DNA from: Anaerolineae bacterium | Lineage (GTDB): Bacteria; Chloroflexota; Anaerolineae; Anaerolineales; Anaerolineaceae | Length of the DNA stretch: 64,000 bases | Assembly: GCA_013178185.1 (NCBI GenBank) | Contig: JABLXC010000009.1 | Coordinates: 62,001 to 126,000 of the forward strand | Direction of reading: 5' to 3' | Part shown: in pieces, positions 1 through 9,460 of the stretch | Layout: every line of letters starts with the position of its first letter | Numbering within the stretch: position 1 is the stretch's first letter | Made by a program: the position numbers and the translations under genes | The notes under the pieces: model-generated | Database searches by the model: none | Seen by the model: the letters and a program-made list of their open reading frames with translations, nothing else | What the model was told of the DNA's origin: nothing

Positions 1-898
1 TTTCTTGGGGCAGGGCAACCCGCCCATAGACGCGATGGCCGTCTTCTGTCAAAAAATCGGAAGAGAGGTGGATAGCGCCTCCATATAAGACAACTTCATT
101 CCGTTCTGGGTGGAGCGCCACCACCGGGCATGCAACCGCGACAGCAATATCTTCATCCTGGCAGGCGCCGATTTGAACCTGCTGGGTATCATAGAAGATA
201 AAGTTTCCTGGCCGTAATTCATACACACGGCCAGGATTACACAGGCTTGCCCCTGGAGTATCCCCCACGGAGACTTGAAGTGGTCCAAACCCCATGGCAG
301 CCAGCTCGTCTCTGCTGTGATTGATGCGGTTAATGCTCTCCTGATAGATATGACAAATGTCTTCTTTTGAGGAGGCGCGATAACTTTGCCCAGCATGGGT
401 GAGAAGCCCTTTGAAATGTAAATTCTGGCAAGAGGTGATCAGGCTGGCGAGTTGCCGGAAAGCAGCAAGATGATCCCAGGCGATGCCGGTACGGCCGTTG
501 CCGGTATCTACTTTGATCCAGACATCAACCGGGGCAGATAGATGTTCCCTGAGAAAAAGGACGGTTTCGGGCGACTCGACCAGTATGCCAAAATGCATGC
601 GAGCTGCCAAATGGTTGATCGTATCGATCTGGCGCAAGTTGACAGGAAATGCCAGTGTGATGTCTTGCCAGCCATACTGGGAGAAATAAATTGCCATGTC
701 CAGCGAGGAAACAGTGATGGCTGTGACGCCTTCCGCCCGAAACCACTCCCCGATCTGCGCGGATTGGTGCGTTTTGAAATGAGGTCTGAAACGAACACCG
801 GCGGCTTTCACACGCTGGCTCATGCGGTGGAGGTTATTTTTTGCAATTTCTTCATCTAACAGCAGGGTAGGTTTTTGAATCTGTTCAAAAATGTTCAT
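1..898 (-). CDS. D-threonine aldolase / D-serine dehydratase-like PLP enzyme (3' end off the window)
   Basis: Reading the minus strand from an ATG at 898 gives an open frame of 299 codons that runs off the left edge. The start reads MNIFEQIQKPTLLLD. Motifs of the fold-III PLP family of alanine-racemase-like D-threonine aldolases and DSD1-type D-serine dehydratases follow: RPHFKTH with the probable PLP lysine at residue 42, a VDTGNGRTG segment near residue 125, THAGQSY, VSVGDTP, and ELRPGN followed by FYD. Near the edge is YGGAIHLS, whose histidine is a metal-ligand candidate in this family. Family members are usually 360-380 residues, so about 70 residues are missing. The likely reaction is aldol cleavage or dehydration of a D-beta-hydroxy amino acid; the substrate cannot be told from sequence. 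It diverges from the radical SAM gene across about 115 bp. Confidence 0.85.
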   Translation of the reverse strand, partial: MNIFEQIQKPTLLLDEEIAKNNLHRMSQRVKAAGVRFRPHFKTHQSAQIGEWFRAEGVTAITVSSLDMAIYFSQYGWQDITLAFPVNLRQIDTINHLAARMHFGILVESPETVLFLREHLSAPVDVWIKVDTGNGRTGIAWDHLAAFRQLASLITSCQNLHFKGLLTHAGQSYRASSKEDICHIYQESINRINHSRDELAAMGFGPLQVSVGDTPGASLCNPGRVYELRPGNFIFYDTQQVQIGACQDEDIAVAVACPVVALHPERNEVVLYGGAIHLSSDFLTEDGHRVYGRVALPQE

Positions 899-1012
899 CG
901 CATTACCTTCCCCAAAAAATTTGGTCAACAAAATTATACACTTGCAATGAGAACGGCCAGGAATTTGGAAAAAGATCTTGCATTAATAGATAATATGTTC
1001 TATATTTATATT

Positions 1013-2206
1013 ATGGATGCCTTTGAGAAATTTGCCTTTTTTCGGCAGGATATGGTTTTTGAAGATCAGGAATTCCCCAACCTCCTTCCTCAAAGCCTTT
1101 TGGGTAAGTTGAAATCCCATGCCAAAGCTGGGGTAGGCAGCGAGGATCATCCCTGCGACCAGAAATTTCCCATTTTTATGGCTACCATGGCTGGCGGCAG
1201 AAAGATTCCGATCTTGAAAACAATGCTCACCTCTGTTTGCGAGCGGAACTGTAATTACTGTTTTTGCCGGGCTGGCCGGGATATCCCCCGCCAGACTTTT
1301 CGGCCAGAGGAGCTGGCGGGCGCATTTATGCAGATGGTTAATAAGGGCATTGTGCAAGGGATTCTCCTCAGCTCTGGGATTGCCGGGGGAGGCTGCCAGA
1401 CACAAGACCGTCTTTTGGCGACGGCCGATGTCCTGCGAAATAAACTTGGTTATCAAGGTTACTTACACCTAAAGCTGATGCCAGGTGCCGAATATGCCCA
1501 GGTAGAGCGCACCATGCAGCTGGCCAACCGGGTTTCGGTGAATCTGGAGGCGCCCACGATGGCCCATTTACAGCGGCTGGCGCCGATGAAAAGACTTATC
1601 GAGGAGCTGGTGCAGCCTTTGTGGTGGGTAGAGACGCTGCGCCAGGAAGAACCTTCTGATCGAGGATGGTCGGGGCGCTGGCCTTCCAGTACGACCCAAT
1701 TTGTGGTGGGCGCGACAGATGAGACTGACCTGGATTTGTTGCGCACTTCCGAGTATCTCTATCGCAAGTTGCATCTGAAGCGGATCTATTATTCCGGGTT
1801 CGCACCTCTGCCCCAAACCCCTTTTGAAAACTTACCAGCGGTGCACCCGTGGCGGCGGATACGATTGTATCAAGCCGATTTCTTGCTGCGGGATTATGGT
1901 TTCTCATATGAAGATTTTCCCTACCTGCGGGATGGCAACTTGCCGTTGAATATTGACCCAAAACTGGCCTGGGCCAGGGAAAACCTTGCCGAGCAACCAC
2001 TTGAAATAAACCGCGCCGCCCCTCAGGAACTGCTACGCATCCCTGGGGTAGGCCCAAAAGGGGTTTCTGCCATTCTGGCGGCGCGCAATAAAGGCAAACT
2101 AAGAAAGGTGGAAGATTTGAGGGTTTTGGGCATTCACACAAGCCGAATGAACCCTTTTATCCTTTTAGACGGCCGACGACCGGCTTTTCAGCCTGCTCTT
2201 TGGTAA
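1013..2206 (+). CDS. Radical SAM protein with C-terminal helix-hairpin-helix (putative DNA modification/repair family)
   Basis: A 397-residue protein from the ATG at 1013. An in-frame upstream start at 875 would overlap the divergent neighbour and adds an AT-rich, unconserved-looking N-terminus, so I prefer 1013. Cys76, Cys80 and Cys83 form the CxxxCxxC motif that binds the radical-SAM [4Fe-4S] cluster (SVCERNCNYC). The last 60 residues read INRAAPQELLRIPGVGPKG, a ComEA-like helix-hairpin-helix that usually contacts DNA. This layout matches the family annotated as putative DNA modification/repair radical SAM protein, whose reaction is not established. The usual partner of that family, a uracil-DNA-glycosylase-like gene, is not adjacent; instead a DUF6504 gene follows after 9 bp and is probably co-transcribed. 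Confidence 0.8.
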   Translation: MDAFEKFAFFRQDMVFEDQEFPNLLPQSLLGKLKSHAKAGVGSEDHPCDQKFPIFMATMAGGRKIPILKTMLTSVCERNCNYCFCRAGRDIPRQTFRPEELAGAFMQMVNKGIVQGILLSSGIAGGGCQTQDRLLATADVLRNKLGYQGYLHLKLMPGAEYAQVERTMQLANRVSVNLEAPTMAHLQRLAPMKRLIEELVQPLWWVETLRQEEPSDRGWSGRWPSSTTQFVVGATDETDLDLLRTSEYLYRKLHLKRIYYSGFAPLPQTPFENLPAVHPWRRIRLYQADFLLRDYGFSYEDFPYLRDGNLPLNIDPKLAWARENLAEQPLEINRAAPQELLRIPGVGPKGVSAILAARNKGKLRKVEDLRVLGIHTSRMNPFILLDGRRPAFQPALW

Positions 2207-2215
2207 AATGGGGAG

Positions 2216-2578
2216 ATGGATTCTGTTCCATTCCGATTTATTGGCGAGGCGGTAGAAGTTATCTTTGACCAGACGCCGCTGTTGGAGAAAAAGCCGGGCT
2301 GTCCTTCGGCTTTTTTGTGGTGCGGCGAGACCCACCGCATTGTTCAACTCCTCGCTGAATGGCACGATTTTCGCCGCCGCGGTAAGATGGCGCGCAATAT
2401 GCAGCCAAACCATGCTGAACGTGCTTCCAGCAGGGGTTCGCGCGGCGTCGGGCGTTACTACTTTCGCGTCGTGAGCGCGAAGGGTCGCATCTTCGAGCTG
2501 TATTATGACCGCGCCTTGTCCAGTGTGGATGATCGAAAAGGCAACTGGATTCTGTTGGGGGAAAGGAAAGTACTTTGA
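2216..2578 (+). CDS. DUF6504 family protein
   Basis: A 120-residue soluble protein. The N-terminal half (FIGEAVEV, KKPGCPSAFLW, VQLLAEWHDFRRRG) resembles the DUF6504 pattern as I remember it, a small family of unknown function seen in Chloroflexota and Actinobacteria. The C-terminal half contains YYFRVVSAKGRIFELYYDRA, a beta-strand-rich segment with no recognisable catalytic motif. It starts 10 bp after the radical SAM stop codon, which suggests translational coupling and a shared role. Nothing in the sequence points to a specific function. Confidence 0.65.
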   Translation: MDSVPFRFIGEAVEVIFDQTPLLEKKPGCPSAFLWCGETHRIVQLLAEWHDFRRRGKMARNMQPNHAERASSRGSRGVGRYYFRVVSAKGRIFELYYDRALSSVDDRKGNWILLGERKVL

Positions 2579-2604
2579 TGGCTTTCTGGCGTGGGTGCAA
2601 ACCG

Positions 2605-3366
2605 TCAGGCGGCTGCCAGGGCTACGAGCCCGAGTAACACGAGCGTTTCGATGGCTACAACCAGCCCAACCTGGCGTCGGTCATGCTGGTCGGTGAGCTG
2701 CAAATTTGGGTAAAGCCCCTCTACTTTTAATGCTGGACCTGCGAACCATGCAAAGACAAGCCCACCCAGCAGGCCTCCCAAGTGGCCCCAATTGTCTATC
2801 CCTGGGGAAAGCCCAATGATTAAGTTGATCAGGATGATGGTCGCAATATTCGCCAGCATGGCGCGGGTGTTGCCCCCAAAGATGAAACGGTTGCGAAAGA
2901 TAAAAACTCCTTCTGCCGCTACCAGCCCGAAAATAGCGGTCGAAGCCCCTGTAGAAGGGTTTGGCGAAAGGACGAAGGAGAGGGTGTTGCCCGCCAGCGC
3001 CGAGATTGCGTATAGCAGAATATACCGTCCATGACCATAGTGCTGTTCCAGGCCGCGCCCAATGGCATAGAGGGCGTACATGTTGAATCCGATGTGGATT
3101 AGCGAGGCGTGCAGCAAGGCGGGGGTAAGCAACCGCCAGTACTGGCCAGCTCGAATGGCTTCGTTGATTTTTGCGCCGAGCGCCAGCGGGTAATCTACTC
3201 CCAGTACCTGCGAGCTGATCCATTGAAGGATAAAGAAGAAAATTGTGATCGCTAAAAGGATATACGTCACGCGAGGTTTTGCCGCGGGGCGGGGCATGGC
3301 AATTCGCACGGGCTGACGCGGGGGTTCCATAAAGGAATTGGTGGATTCAGGAGATGAGTTGTTCAT
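2605..3366 (-). CDS. Rhomboid-family intramembrane serine protease
   Basis: A 253-residue polytopic membrane protein. The first 33 residues are a Pro-rich cytosolic tail; about six hydrophobic segments follow, then a last one at the C-terminus. The rhomboid active site is complete: Ser142 in GASTAIFG (GxSx motif), His195 in WGHLGG, and the HxxxN oxyanion motif His91/Asn95 in HIGFNMY. It should cleave transmembrane substrates within the cytoplasmic membrane; no substrate can be named. The start codon overlaps the gmk stop as ATGA, so it is translated from the gmk transcript. It converges on the DUF6504 gene. Confidence 0.9.
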   Translation of the reverse strand: MNNSSPESTNSFMEPPRQPVRIAMPRPAAKPRVTYILLAITIFFFILQWISSQVLGVDYPLALGAKINEAIRAGQYWRLLTPALLHASLIHIGFNMYALYAIGRGLEQHYGHGRYILLYAISALAGNTLSFVLSPNPSTGASTAIFGLVAAEGVFIFRNRFIFGGNTRAMLANIATIILINLIIGLSPGIDNWGHLGGLLGGLVFAWFAGPALKVEGLYPNLQLTDQHDRRQVGLVVAIETLVLLGLVALAAA

Positions 3367-3989
3367 AGGGTGATCACCCGGTGGTGAGACCGGTGGTGTT
3401 CGGCGGTAATGATGGCCTCGATGGTGTCCACCGTATTTTCAAGACAATCCTCGGTGTTGACCACCACGTAGTCAAACCAGTCCAGGTGCTCCATTTCTGC
3501 TTTGGCTGTCTTTATGCGCAGGGCAAACTCCTCATCGGTTTCAGTTTTGCGGTTTTTCAGGCGGTGATACCATACAGCGGCATTATCGGGCACAAGAAAG
3601 ATAAAAACGGCTTCTGGACATAGCGTTTTCAGGCGCATTGCTCCCTGAACATCTACCCGGATAACGGTATCCTGGCCGGTTGCCAGGGCAGCCTGTACTT
3701 GCGACTTGGGGATGCCTTTGTAATCGCTGTATACCAGGTTATATTCAATCAATTCATCAGCAGCAATCATTCTCTCAAACTCTGCTTTGCTTACAAAAAA
3801 ATAGTCTACGCCATGAACTTCGTTGGGGCGGGGTTCCCGGCTGGTGGCGGTCGTGATAAAGGCATACGCCTTTGACCGTTTTTTCATTTCCTTAAGCACC
3901 GAGTCTTTTCCAACTCCGGAAGGCCCGGAGATGACGATCAACAAGGGCTGGGGATGAAGAACATCGAAGTTGATTTCGGTCAAAGTCAT
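3363..3989 (-). CDS. gmk: Guanylate kinase
   Basis: A 208-residue guanylate kinase that phosphorylates GMP to GDP with ATP in the cytoplasm. The P-loop is GPSGVGKDS at residues 22-30. The GMP-binding region includes TSREPRPNEVHGVDYFF, and a later IRVDVQGAMRL segment is typical of the family. The Asp after the P-loop Lys replaces the Ser/Thr found in most Gmk proteins; I believe this is not rare in Chloroflexota. The C-terminus is rich in His and Arg (AEHHRSHHRVITL). The downstream rhomboid gene overlaps its stop by 4 bp. Confidence 0.95.
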   Translation of the reverse strand: MTLTEINFDVLHPQPLLIVISGPSGVGKDSVLKEMKKRSKAYAFITTATSREPRPNEVHGVDYFFVSKAEFERMIAADELIEYNLVYSDYKGIPKSQVQAALATGQDTVIRVDVQGAMRLKTLCPEAVFIFLVPDNAAVWYHRLKNRKTETDEEFALRIKTAKAEMEHLDWFDYVVVNTEDCLENTVDTIEAIITAEHHRSHHRVITL

Positions 3990-4078
3990 GAGCGGATGCC
4001 TGGTGGAAAATCTAATAAAAATCTTTTATGCTCTGATTATAATAGATAAAACCTTGCTTGAACTCAGGAGGAAATTTT

Positions 4079-4495
4079 ATGCCGAATTACGACTTTCGCT
4101 GCCTCGATTGCCACAAACGTTTTGACATTTATCTGTCTTACGCGCAATATGGCAAAGAGCTGGTGCGCTGCACATTTTGTGGAAGCGAGCATGTCCAGCG
4201 CAGGATTGGTCGCATTCGGGTGTTGCGCTCGGAGGAGAGCCGTCTGGATGACTTGAGCGAGATGGATGATCTGGCAGGGCTGGAGGATAATCCTCGTGAG
4301 CTGGGTCGTATGCTGCGCAAAATGAGCGCTGAGGTGGGCGAAGACATCGGACCAGAGTTTCACGAGGTGGTTGGCCGCCTGGAAGCTGGGGAATCTCCAG
4401 AGGAGATCGAAAAATCAATGCCTGAGTTGGGCGGTGGTGAAGAGATGGACGATTTTGGGGCCGGGACGGAACCGGGAGGTCTGGATGACTTCTGA
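4079..4495 (+). CDS. FmdB-family zinc-ribbon protein
   Basis: A 138-residue protein from the ATG at 4079, chosen because AGGAGG lies 7 bp upstream; an in-frame start at 4058 would place that Shine-Dalgarno inside the gene. The N-terminus MPNYDFRCLDC is the FmdB/CxxC regulatory zinc-ribbon signature, with ligands Cys8, Cys11, Cys31 and Cys34. From residue 50 the protein becomes very acidic (Asp/Glu-rich, ending in a Gly/Asp-rich tail), probably disordered. The molecular function of these zinc ribbons is unknown; some lie near amidase genes, but no such partner is seen here. Confidence 0.8.
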   Translation: MPNYDFRCLDCHKRFDIYLSYAQYGKELVRCTFCGSEHVQRRIGRIRVLRSEESRLDDLSEMDDLAGLEDNPRELGRMLRKMSAEVGEDIGPEFHEVVGRLEAGESPEEIEKSMPELGGGEEMDDFGAGTEPGGLDDF

Positions 4496-4496
4496 T

Positions 4497-5756
4497 TTAT
4501 TGCCCCGTTGCCCGTTTTAGTTCCTCAAAGGATGTCATCCAGGAGATGCGGTTAACAAAATCAACCAGGGAAGGACTCTGAGACCGCAGGGCGCGCACGG
4601 CGGGGCCTACCGGGTCTGTCCCGGCAGAACCTCCTGGTTCGGCGGCATAAGCGCCGTAAAAGGCAAAATAAGCCTGATTGAGCCTGCGGATTTGGTATCC
4701 ATTTTCGAAGAAAAATTGGCGGCGGTTTTCCATATAAGCTTCGGCTTCGACGATTTTACCTTCTGCCAGCAAAGCATCGGTGGTGATTCTGGTTTCGTGC
4801 ATTTCGGCGTTAAAGTCAAAGACTGGTTCTTCAAGAGGAATCCTGCCCTGCGGCTGAGGAGAGCTGGCAGGTGAAGGGAGCGGCGGCAAGACCTCCGGAT
4901 AATATTTTTCTAACAAAAGGCGGGCGATTTCGGTTTCGGCGATCGAGGCCGTCGTCTCGTTCATCGTTCGCAGTTCAGGGCTTTTTTCGTAACTGAGTCC
5001 AAGCGGACGTAAGGTCAAGTAGTTATGAATCCATTCGTGAGAAACAATCTCAACCAGCGTGGGGAGATAGGAGGTATTTAGTACCATAGTAGGGTAAACG
5101 CCGATCCCTCCAATGGGCACGACCAGTGCGGAGACATTCAGACCCTGTTCGACTTTTTGCTCCAACGATACCATTTCTGGCAGCGTTAAATCGGTTTGCA
5201 GCGAAATGTTGGCATCCTGGCGAATGACCGAACGCGGTGAGACGATCAACGCGTACGGCAGTGGCGTGGCATGATAAAGTACCGGCGGGATGGCCTGGCC
5301 GCCCAATGTGAAACCCATGTGAGACAGGACGGCGTTAAGCTGTTGCTGCAACACCGATTCGCATACCGGCGCGAGATGGGCTTGCTGTTCGCTCAAATCT
5401 TTCAACTTTTGTTTCAGCGGGGTCAGTTTTTCTTCCTTATTTTCCATCTCGGGATTTGCGTAGGTTTGTTCGATTTCGGTATTAATCGAGCGGATTTCGG
5501 CTACCAGGTTCAGGCAATTTTCTATGAGCTTTTTCTGTTGTCTCTCCTCCATATAGCGTGGCAGGCTTAGCGCAGCCTGTTTTTGTTTTACGGCCAGCGC
5601 GTTGAAGACCCATGCGCTAAAATCGAATTCAATCGCCCTGGTGTAGGCTCTTACCAGTTCGACCTTGTCTGCCGGCGGCACAGCGCTTTGGACGATCAGG
5701 AAAAGGCTGATGAAGATCAGGATTGCGTTGGTGACTATAAGTTTTATCGTTTTCAT
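4497..5756 (-). CDS. Membrane-anchored putative zinc metalloprotease (HEWIH), family not recognised
   Basis: A 419-residue protein I cannot assign to a named family. One hydrophobic segment at residues 7-25 acts as a signal anchor, so the rest probably lies outside the membrane. Residues 75-130 are Lys/Glu/Gln-rich and predicted coiled coil. His240-Glu241-x-x-His244 (HEWIHNYL) is a zinc protease motif; 22 residues further, Asn266-Glu267 in MNETTASIAE resembles the NE-type glutamate of gluzincins and would supply the third ligand. A Pro-rich stretch near residues 290-305 precedes the C-terminal region. The gene stands alone, convergent with the zinc-ribbon gene. The protease role is inferred from motif geometry only. 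Confidence 0.6.
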   Translation of the reverse strand: MKTIKLIVTNAILIFISLFLIVQSAVPPADKVELVRAYTRAIEFDFSAWVFNALAVKQKQAALSLPRYMEERQQKKLIENCLNLVAEIRSINTEIEQTYANPEMENKEEKLTPLKQKLKDLSEQQAHLAPVCESVLQQQLNAVLSHMGFTLGGQAIPPVLYHATPLPYALIVSPRSVIRQDANISLQTDLTLPEMVSLEQKVEQGLNVSALVVPIGGIGVYPTMVLNTSYLPTLVEIVSHEWIHNYLTLRPLGLSYEKSPELRTMNETTASIAETEIARLLLEKYYPEVLPPLPSPASSPQPQGRIPLEEPVFDFNAEMHETRITTDALLAEGKIVEAEAYMENRRQFFFENGYQIRRLNQAYFAFYGAYAAEPGGSAGTDPVGPAVRALRSQSPSLVDFVNRISWMTSFEELKRATGQ

Positions 5757-5992
5757 TCAAGTCCGCCAGTTGAATGACAGAGGCAAGGCTTTTATTATAG
5801 TCGATTCAATGGGTGGCTCTTGTGAATCTTGCACCCTGCGAAAAAGTAACCTTTGGCAGGTTTGATTGATTCAAGAAGGATGTACCTGGCATGTCAACAG
5901 ATGAGGTCTACGGATTCGGTTTGTTCTGGCAAGCTTAATCCTGGTGCAGAGTGGTAAAATCAAGGTCGATTGTCTAAATCAGGAAGGCGCTT

Positions 5993-7402
5993 ATGAAAAC
6001 CCGCAAGCGAATCATCATCTTAGCTATTGTCGTTGTCGTGGCGGCTGTCGCATTTTTTGTCATACGAGGTATGATCAATGGACAGTCGGCCAGCAGTATG
6101 TGGCAGACGGTTACACTGGAACGGGGAGAACTGGTTGCCATCGTTGGCGCAACCGGCACAGTTCGCTCTAATCAAAGCGCTGTCCTGGCCTGGCAAACGA
6201 GCGGAAAGGTCAAAAGCGTAAGTGCCGAACTGGATCAGCAGGTCTCTTCAGGGTTTATTCTGGCAGAATTGGATCAGGCTTCGCTCCCTCAATCGGTGAT
6301 CCTGGCAGAGGCTGATCTGGTCGCCGCACGACGAAACCTGGAAAATTTAAAGACTTCAGAAAGCGCGCGCGCCAAAGCCTATCAAGCGATGATCCAGGCT
6401 CAGAAAGCGCTGGAGGATGCAGAGGAAAAACGCTTGAGCAAAGATTACGCTCGTTCGGATAACGCCACGCTGGATCAAGCGCGCGCCAATTTTATCCTGG
6501 CGGACGAGAGTCTCAAACAGGCGGAGGATCTCTTTAGCTTTGTTGCAGACCTACCGGAAGATGACCCCCGCCGGGCGCAGGGGCTTTTAGCCCTGGCAGC
6601 GGCTCGAAAAAACCGTGATACCGCTTTGGCGAATTTAAATTACCTTTTGAGTAAACCGGATGAACAGGAAATTGCCGAAGCCGATGCGCTGGTCGATGTT
6701 GCTCGCGCTAACCTGGAAGACGCCCAGAAGGAATGGGAGCGTGTAAAAAACGGGACGGATCCAGAAGATATTGCCGCTGCCGAAGCACGCGTGAAAGCGC
6801 TTGAAGCAACAGTGAATCTTTCACGCCTGGAATCGCCCATTGCAGGGACAGTGACCCTTGCAAATGCAAAGCCAGGTGATCAGATCTCCCCAGGAACTGT
6901 TTCCTTCCGAGTGGATGACCTCTCCCGCCTGCTGGTGGATATGCAAATTCCAGAAGTGGATATCAATCGGGTCAGCGTAGGTCTACCGGCGCGGATCACT
7001 TTTGACGCGGTTCAAGGAAAAGAGTATCAAGGAAAAGTGATCGAAGTGGCTCGCGTTGGCACGGCAGGGAATGGAGTCGTCAACTTTACGGTGACGATCG
7101 AATTGCTGGACGCCGACAGCGATGTAAAACCGGGGATGACTTCGGCGGTGAACATTGTTACCAACCAGTTAGAGAATGTGCTTTTGGTGCCAAACCGGGC
7201 TGTGCGGTTCATCGAGGGCAAGCGAGTGATCTATGTTCTTAAGAACAATACGCCGACGCCAGTCAATGTCCAGATTGGGGCTACGTCGGAGACGGTCAGC
7301 GAACTGGTTGGCGGCGATCTGAAAGAAGGGGATGTGATCGTGCTTAACCCGGTCATCCAGCCGCAAGGCGGCGGGGGACCACCGGGGAGGTTTGATAACT
7401 AG
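5993..7402 (+). CDS. MacA/HlyD-type periplasmic adaptor (membrane fusion protein)
   Basis: A 469-residue membrane fusion protein. It has an N-terminal membrane anchor at residues 7-25 and a lipoyl half-domain (ATGTVRSNQSAVLAW to SGFILAELD, about 50-95). A long Ala/Glu/Lys-rich coiled-coil hairpin spans about 100-265. The returning lipoyl half (SRLESPIAGTV) and beta-barrel region (DLSRLLVDMQIPEVDIN) follow. It ends in a Gly/Pro-rich tail. It pairs with the two MacB-like genes downstream, 3 bp away, to form a tripartite-like exporter. In a cell envelope that may lack an outer membrane, the adaptor may serve the cytoplasmic-membrane transporter alone. Substrate unknown. Confidence 0.9.
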   Translation: MKTRKRIIILAIVVVVAAVAFFVIRGMINGQSASSMWQTVTLERGELVAIVGATGTVRSNQSAVLAWQTSGKVKSVSAELDQQVSSGFILAELDQASLPQSVILAEADLVAARRNLENLKTSESARAKAYQAMIQAQKALEDAEEKRLSKDYARSDNATLDQARANFILADESLKQAEDLFSFVADLPEDDPRRAQGLLALAAARKNRDTALANLNYLLSKPDEQEIAEADALVDVARANLEDAQKEWERVKNGTDPEDIAAAEARVKALEATVNLSRLESPIAGTVTLANAKPGDQISPGTVSFRVDDLSRLLVDMQIPEVDINRVSVGLPARITFDAVQGKEYQGKVIEVARVGTAGNGVVNFTVTIELLDADSDVKPGMTSAVNIVTNQLENVLLVPNRAVRFIEGKRVIYVLKNNTPTPVNVQIGATSETVSELVGGDLKEGDVIVLNPVIQPQGGGGPPGRFDN

Positions 7403-7405
7403 GTT

Positions 7406-8089
7406 ATGGACAATGATGTCGTTATTCGGACGGAGGGTATTACCAAGACGTTCCGCATGGGCGAAGTGGAAGTGCATGCTCTCTGTGGCGTATCTTTTAT
7501 GATCCAGCGGGGAGAAATCCTCTCCATTATGGGGCCTTCGGGGTCGGGTAAATCAACCTTGATGAATATTTTGGGGTGTCTGGACCGGCCAACATCGGGA
7601 GAATATTACCTGGACGGGAATCTGGTTTCGAATATGGGGGATGACGAGCTGGCTGAAGTTCGCAACCGCAAAGTTGGGTTCATCTTTCAGAGTTTTAACC
7701 TGTTATCCCGCGCCAGCGCGCTTTCAAACGTTGAACTTCCGCTGCGATATGCTGGCATCCGAGAAGGCCGGCGCGAGCGGGCTATTGAATCCCTGAAAGC
7801 AGTCGGGCTGGCAGACCGCATTTATCATAGACCCACCGAGCTTTCAGGCGGCCAGCAGCAGCGGGTTGCTATTGCCCGCGCCCTGATCAATAATCCAGCG
7901 ATCATCCTGGCCGATGAACCCACCGGCAATCTGGATTCAAAATCGGGAAAAGAAATTATGGAAATCCTGTTGTCGCTCAATCGCGAGCGCGGAACCACCG
8001 TCATCATTGTTACGCATGATCCGACCATTGCTGCTCAAACGCAGCGGGTTATCCGGTTGCGGGATGGTTTATTGGAGAACGGTGCATGA
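7406..8089 (+). CDS. MacB/LolD-type ABC transporter ATPase
   Basis: A 227-residue ATP-binding subunit. Walker A is GPSGSGKST at residues 43-51, the Q-loop segment is FIFQSFNLL, the signature is [15 protein letters not shown], Walker B is [13 protein letters not shown], and the switch histidine lies in VTHDP. The closest type is the macrolide-exporter/lipoprotein-release class, which uses mechanotransmission rather than a classic substrate path. The stop codon overlaps the permease start as ATGA, so the two are translationally coupled. The substrate cannot be deduced. Confidence 0.93.
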   Translation: MDNDVVIRTEGITKTFRMGEVEVHALCGVSFMIQRGEILSIMGPSGSGKSTLMNILGCLDRPTSGEYYLDGNLVSNMGDDELAEVRNRKVGFIFQSFNLLSRASALSNVELPLRYAGIREGRRERAIESLKAVGLADRIYHRPTELSGGQQQRVAIARALINNPAIILADEPTGNLDSKSGKEIMEILLSLNRERGTTVIIVTHDPTIAAQTQRVIRLRDGLLENGA

Positions 8090-9312
8090 ACCTGGGACAG
8101 GCGGTGTTAGAGGCGTTGGAGAGCCTCAACAGCAATAAACTGCGCTCTGGTCTTACGATCCTGGGCATTGTCATTGGCGTGGCGGCAGTAATTGCCATGC
8201 TTGCAGTAGGGGAAGGCGCACAGCAGACTATCACCGGCGCAATCAGCGGCGTGGGTACCAACCTGTTGTTTGTCTTTTCTGGTAATTTTCAAGAGGAGGT
8301 TCGCAACCCCCAGCCGCTCACGTTGGCAGATGTGGATGCACTGCGTGACCAGTTCCAGGCGCCTTCGGTTGCCAATGTCGCGCCAGTGATCAACGGGCAG
8401 GTGCGGGTATCGTACAGCGGAGAACAAGCGACCACTACCGTAAATGGCGTGACCCCAGATTACGCTGTTGTAAGGAATTACAACGTAACTGAGGGGGAAT
8501 TTATTAACGATGAACATCTACTTGGCCAGGCATCGGTTGCCTTGCTGGGGCCCGAGGTGGCGCAAAAGCTATTTGGCAGGAAGGACGGCGTGGTTGGAGA
8601 AACGGTGCGTATTGAAGGCCAACCATTTCGTGTGATTGGGTTGCTAGAATCAAAAGGCGGCGGCGCTTTTGGAAGCCAGGATGATGTCGTCATGATCCCT
8701 TTTACAACTGCAAAGAGCCGTGTTTTGCGGAGAACTCGTGACCGCGTGGATGTGATTTTTGTCCAGGCGCTCGATGCGGAGTATGTGGATGAAGCCACAG
8801 ATGAGATCAGCCAAATTCTACGTTCCCGGCACCGGATCATGCTTGGTCCTGATGACTTTACCGTATTTTCTCAAGAAGATTTTGTCCAGACAGCCAGGAC
8901 GATCACCGGTGTGTTCACCATTTTCTTGGGTGGTATTGCAGGAATCTCGCTGTTAGTTGGCGGCATTGGCATTATGAACATTATGTTGGTCTCTGTCACC
9001 GAACGAACCCGCGAGATTGGGTTGCGCAAAGCATTGGGCGCTCGAAAACGCGATATCCTCATTCAGTTTTTAACCGAATCATCGCTCCTCAGTATGCTGG
9101 GAGGGATTATTGGCATTGGCTTCGGCTGGTTAATCTCGTTTGCTGTTGGACGAATCGCTGCGGCCAACAATACGCCCTTTACGCCGTCTGTAGGGATGAA
9201 CGCCATTTTACTGGCCACGCTCTTTGCAACCGCGGTGGGGCTGTTTTTTGGCATCTACCCCGCTAACCGGGCTGCAAACCTGGAGCCCGTTGAAGCGCTG
9301 CGCTATGAGTAG
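8086..9312 (+). CDS. MacB-type ABC transporter permease (FtsX superfamily)
   Basis: A 408-residue permease with the MacB topology. One transmembrane helix lies near the N-terminus ([20 protein letters not shown]). A periplasmic MacB_PCD-like domain of about 210 residues follows. Three helices form the C-terminal FtsX domain, including [20 protein letters not shown], the highly conserved segment with the ERTREIG motif. It ends with the usual [17 protein letters not shown]. With the adaptor and ATPase upstream it completes a three-gene export operon. No regulator is adjacent. Confidence 0.92.
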   Translation: MNLGQAVLEALESLNSNKLRSGLTILGIVIGVAAVIAMLAVGEGAQQTITGAISGVGTNLLFVFSGNFQEEVRNPQPLTLADVDALRDQFQAPSVANVAPVINGQVRVSYSGEQATTTVNGVTPDYAVVRNYNVTEGEFINDEHLLGQASVALLGPEVAQKLFGRKDGVVGETVRIEGQPFRVIGLLESKGGGAFGSQDDVVMIPFTTAKSRVLRRTRDRVDVIFVQALDAEYVDEATDEISQILRSRHRIMLGPDDFTVFSQEDFVQTARTITGVFTIFLGGIAGISLLVGGIGIMNIMLVSVTERTREIGLRKALGARKRDILIQFLTESSLLSMLGGIIGIGFGWLISFAVGRIAAANNTPFTPSVGMNAILLATLFATAVGLFFGIYPANRAANLEPVEALRYE

Positions 9313-9460
9313 CGTTCGAAAATCCTCAGCGGGGTTGCATCGTGTGGGAGGCGCCATAATAATCTGTGCAAGATGAGGTAAAATAGTAATGTATAATCCA
9401 ACGGGGGGATTGCCCCAGCGGAAAAATATCATCAATAATAAATTAAGGAGATTTTGTGTA

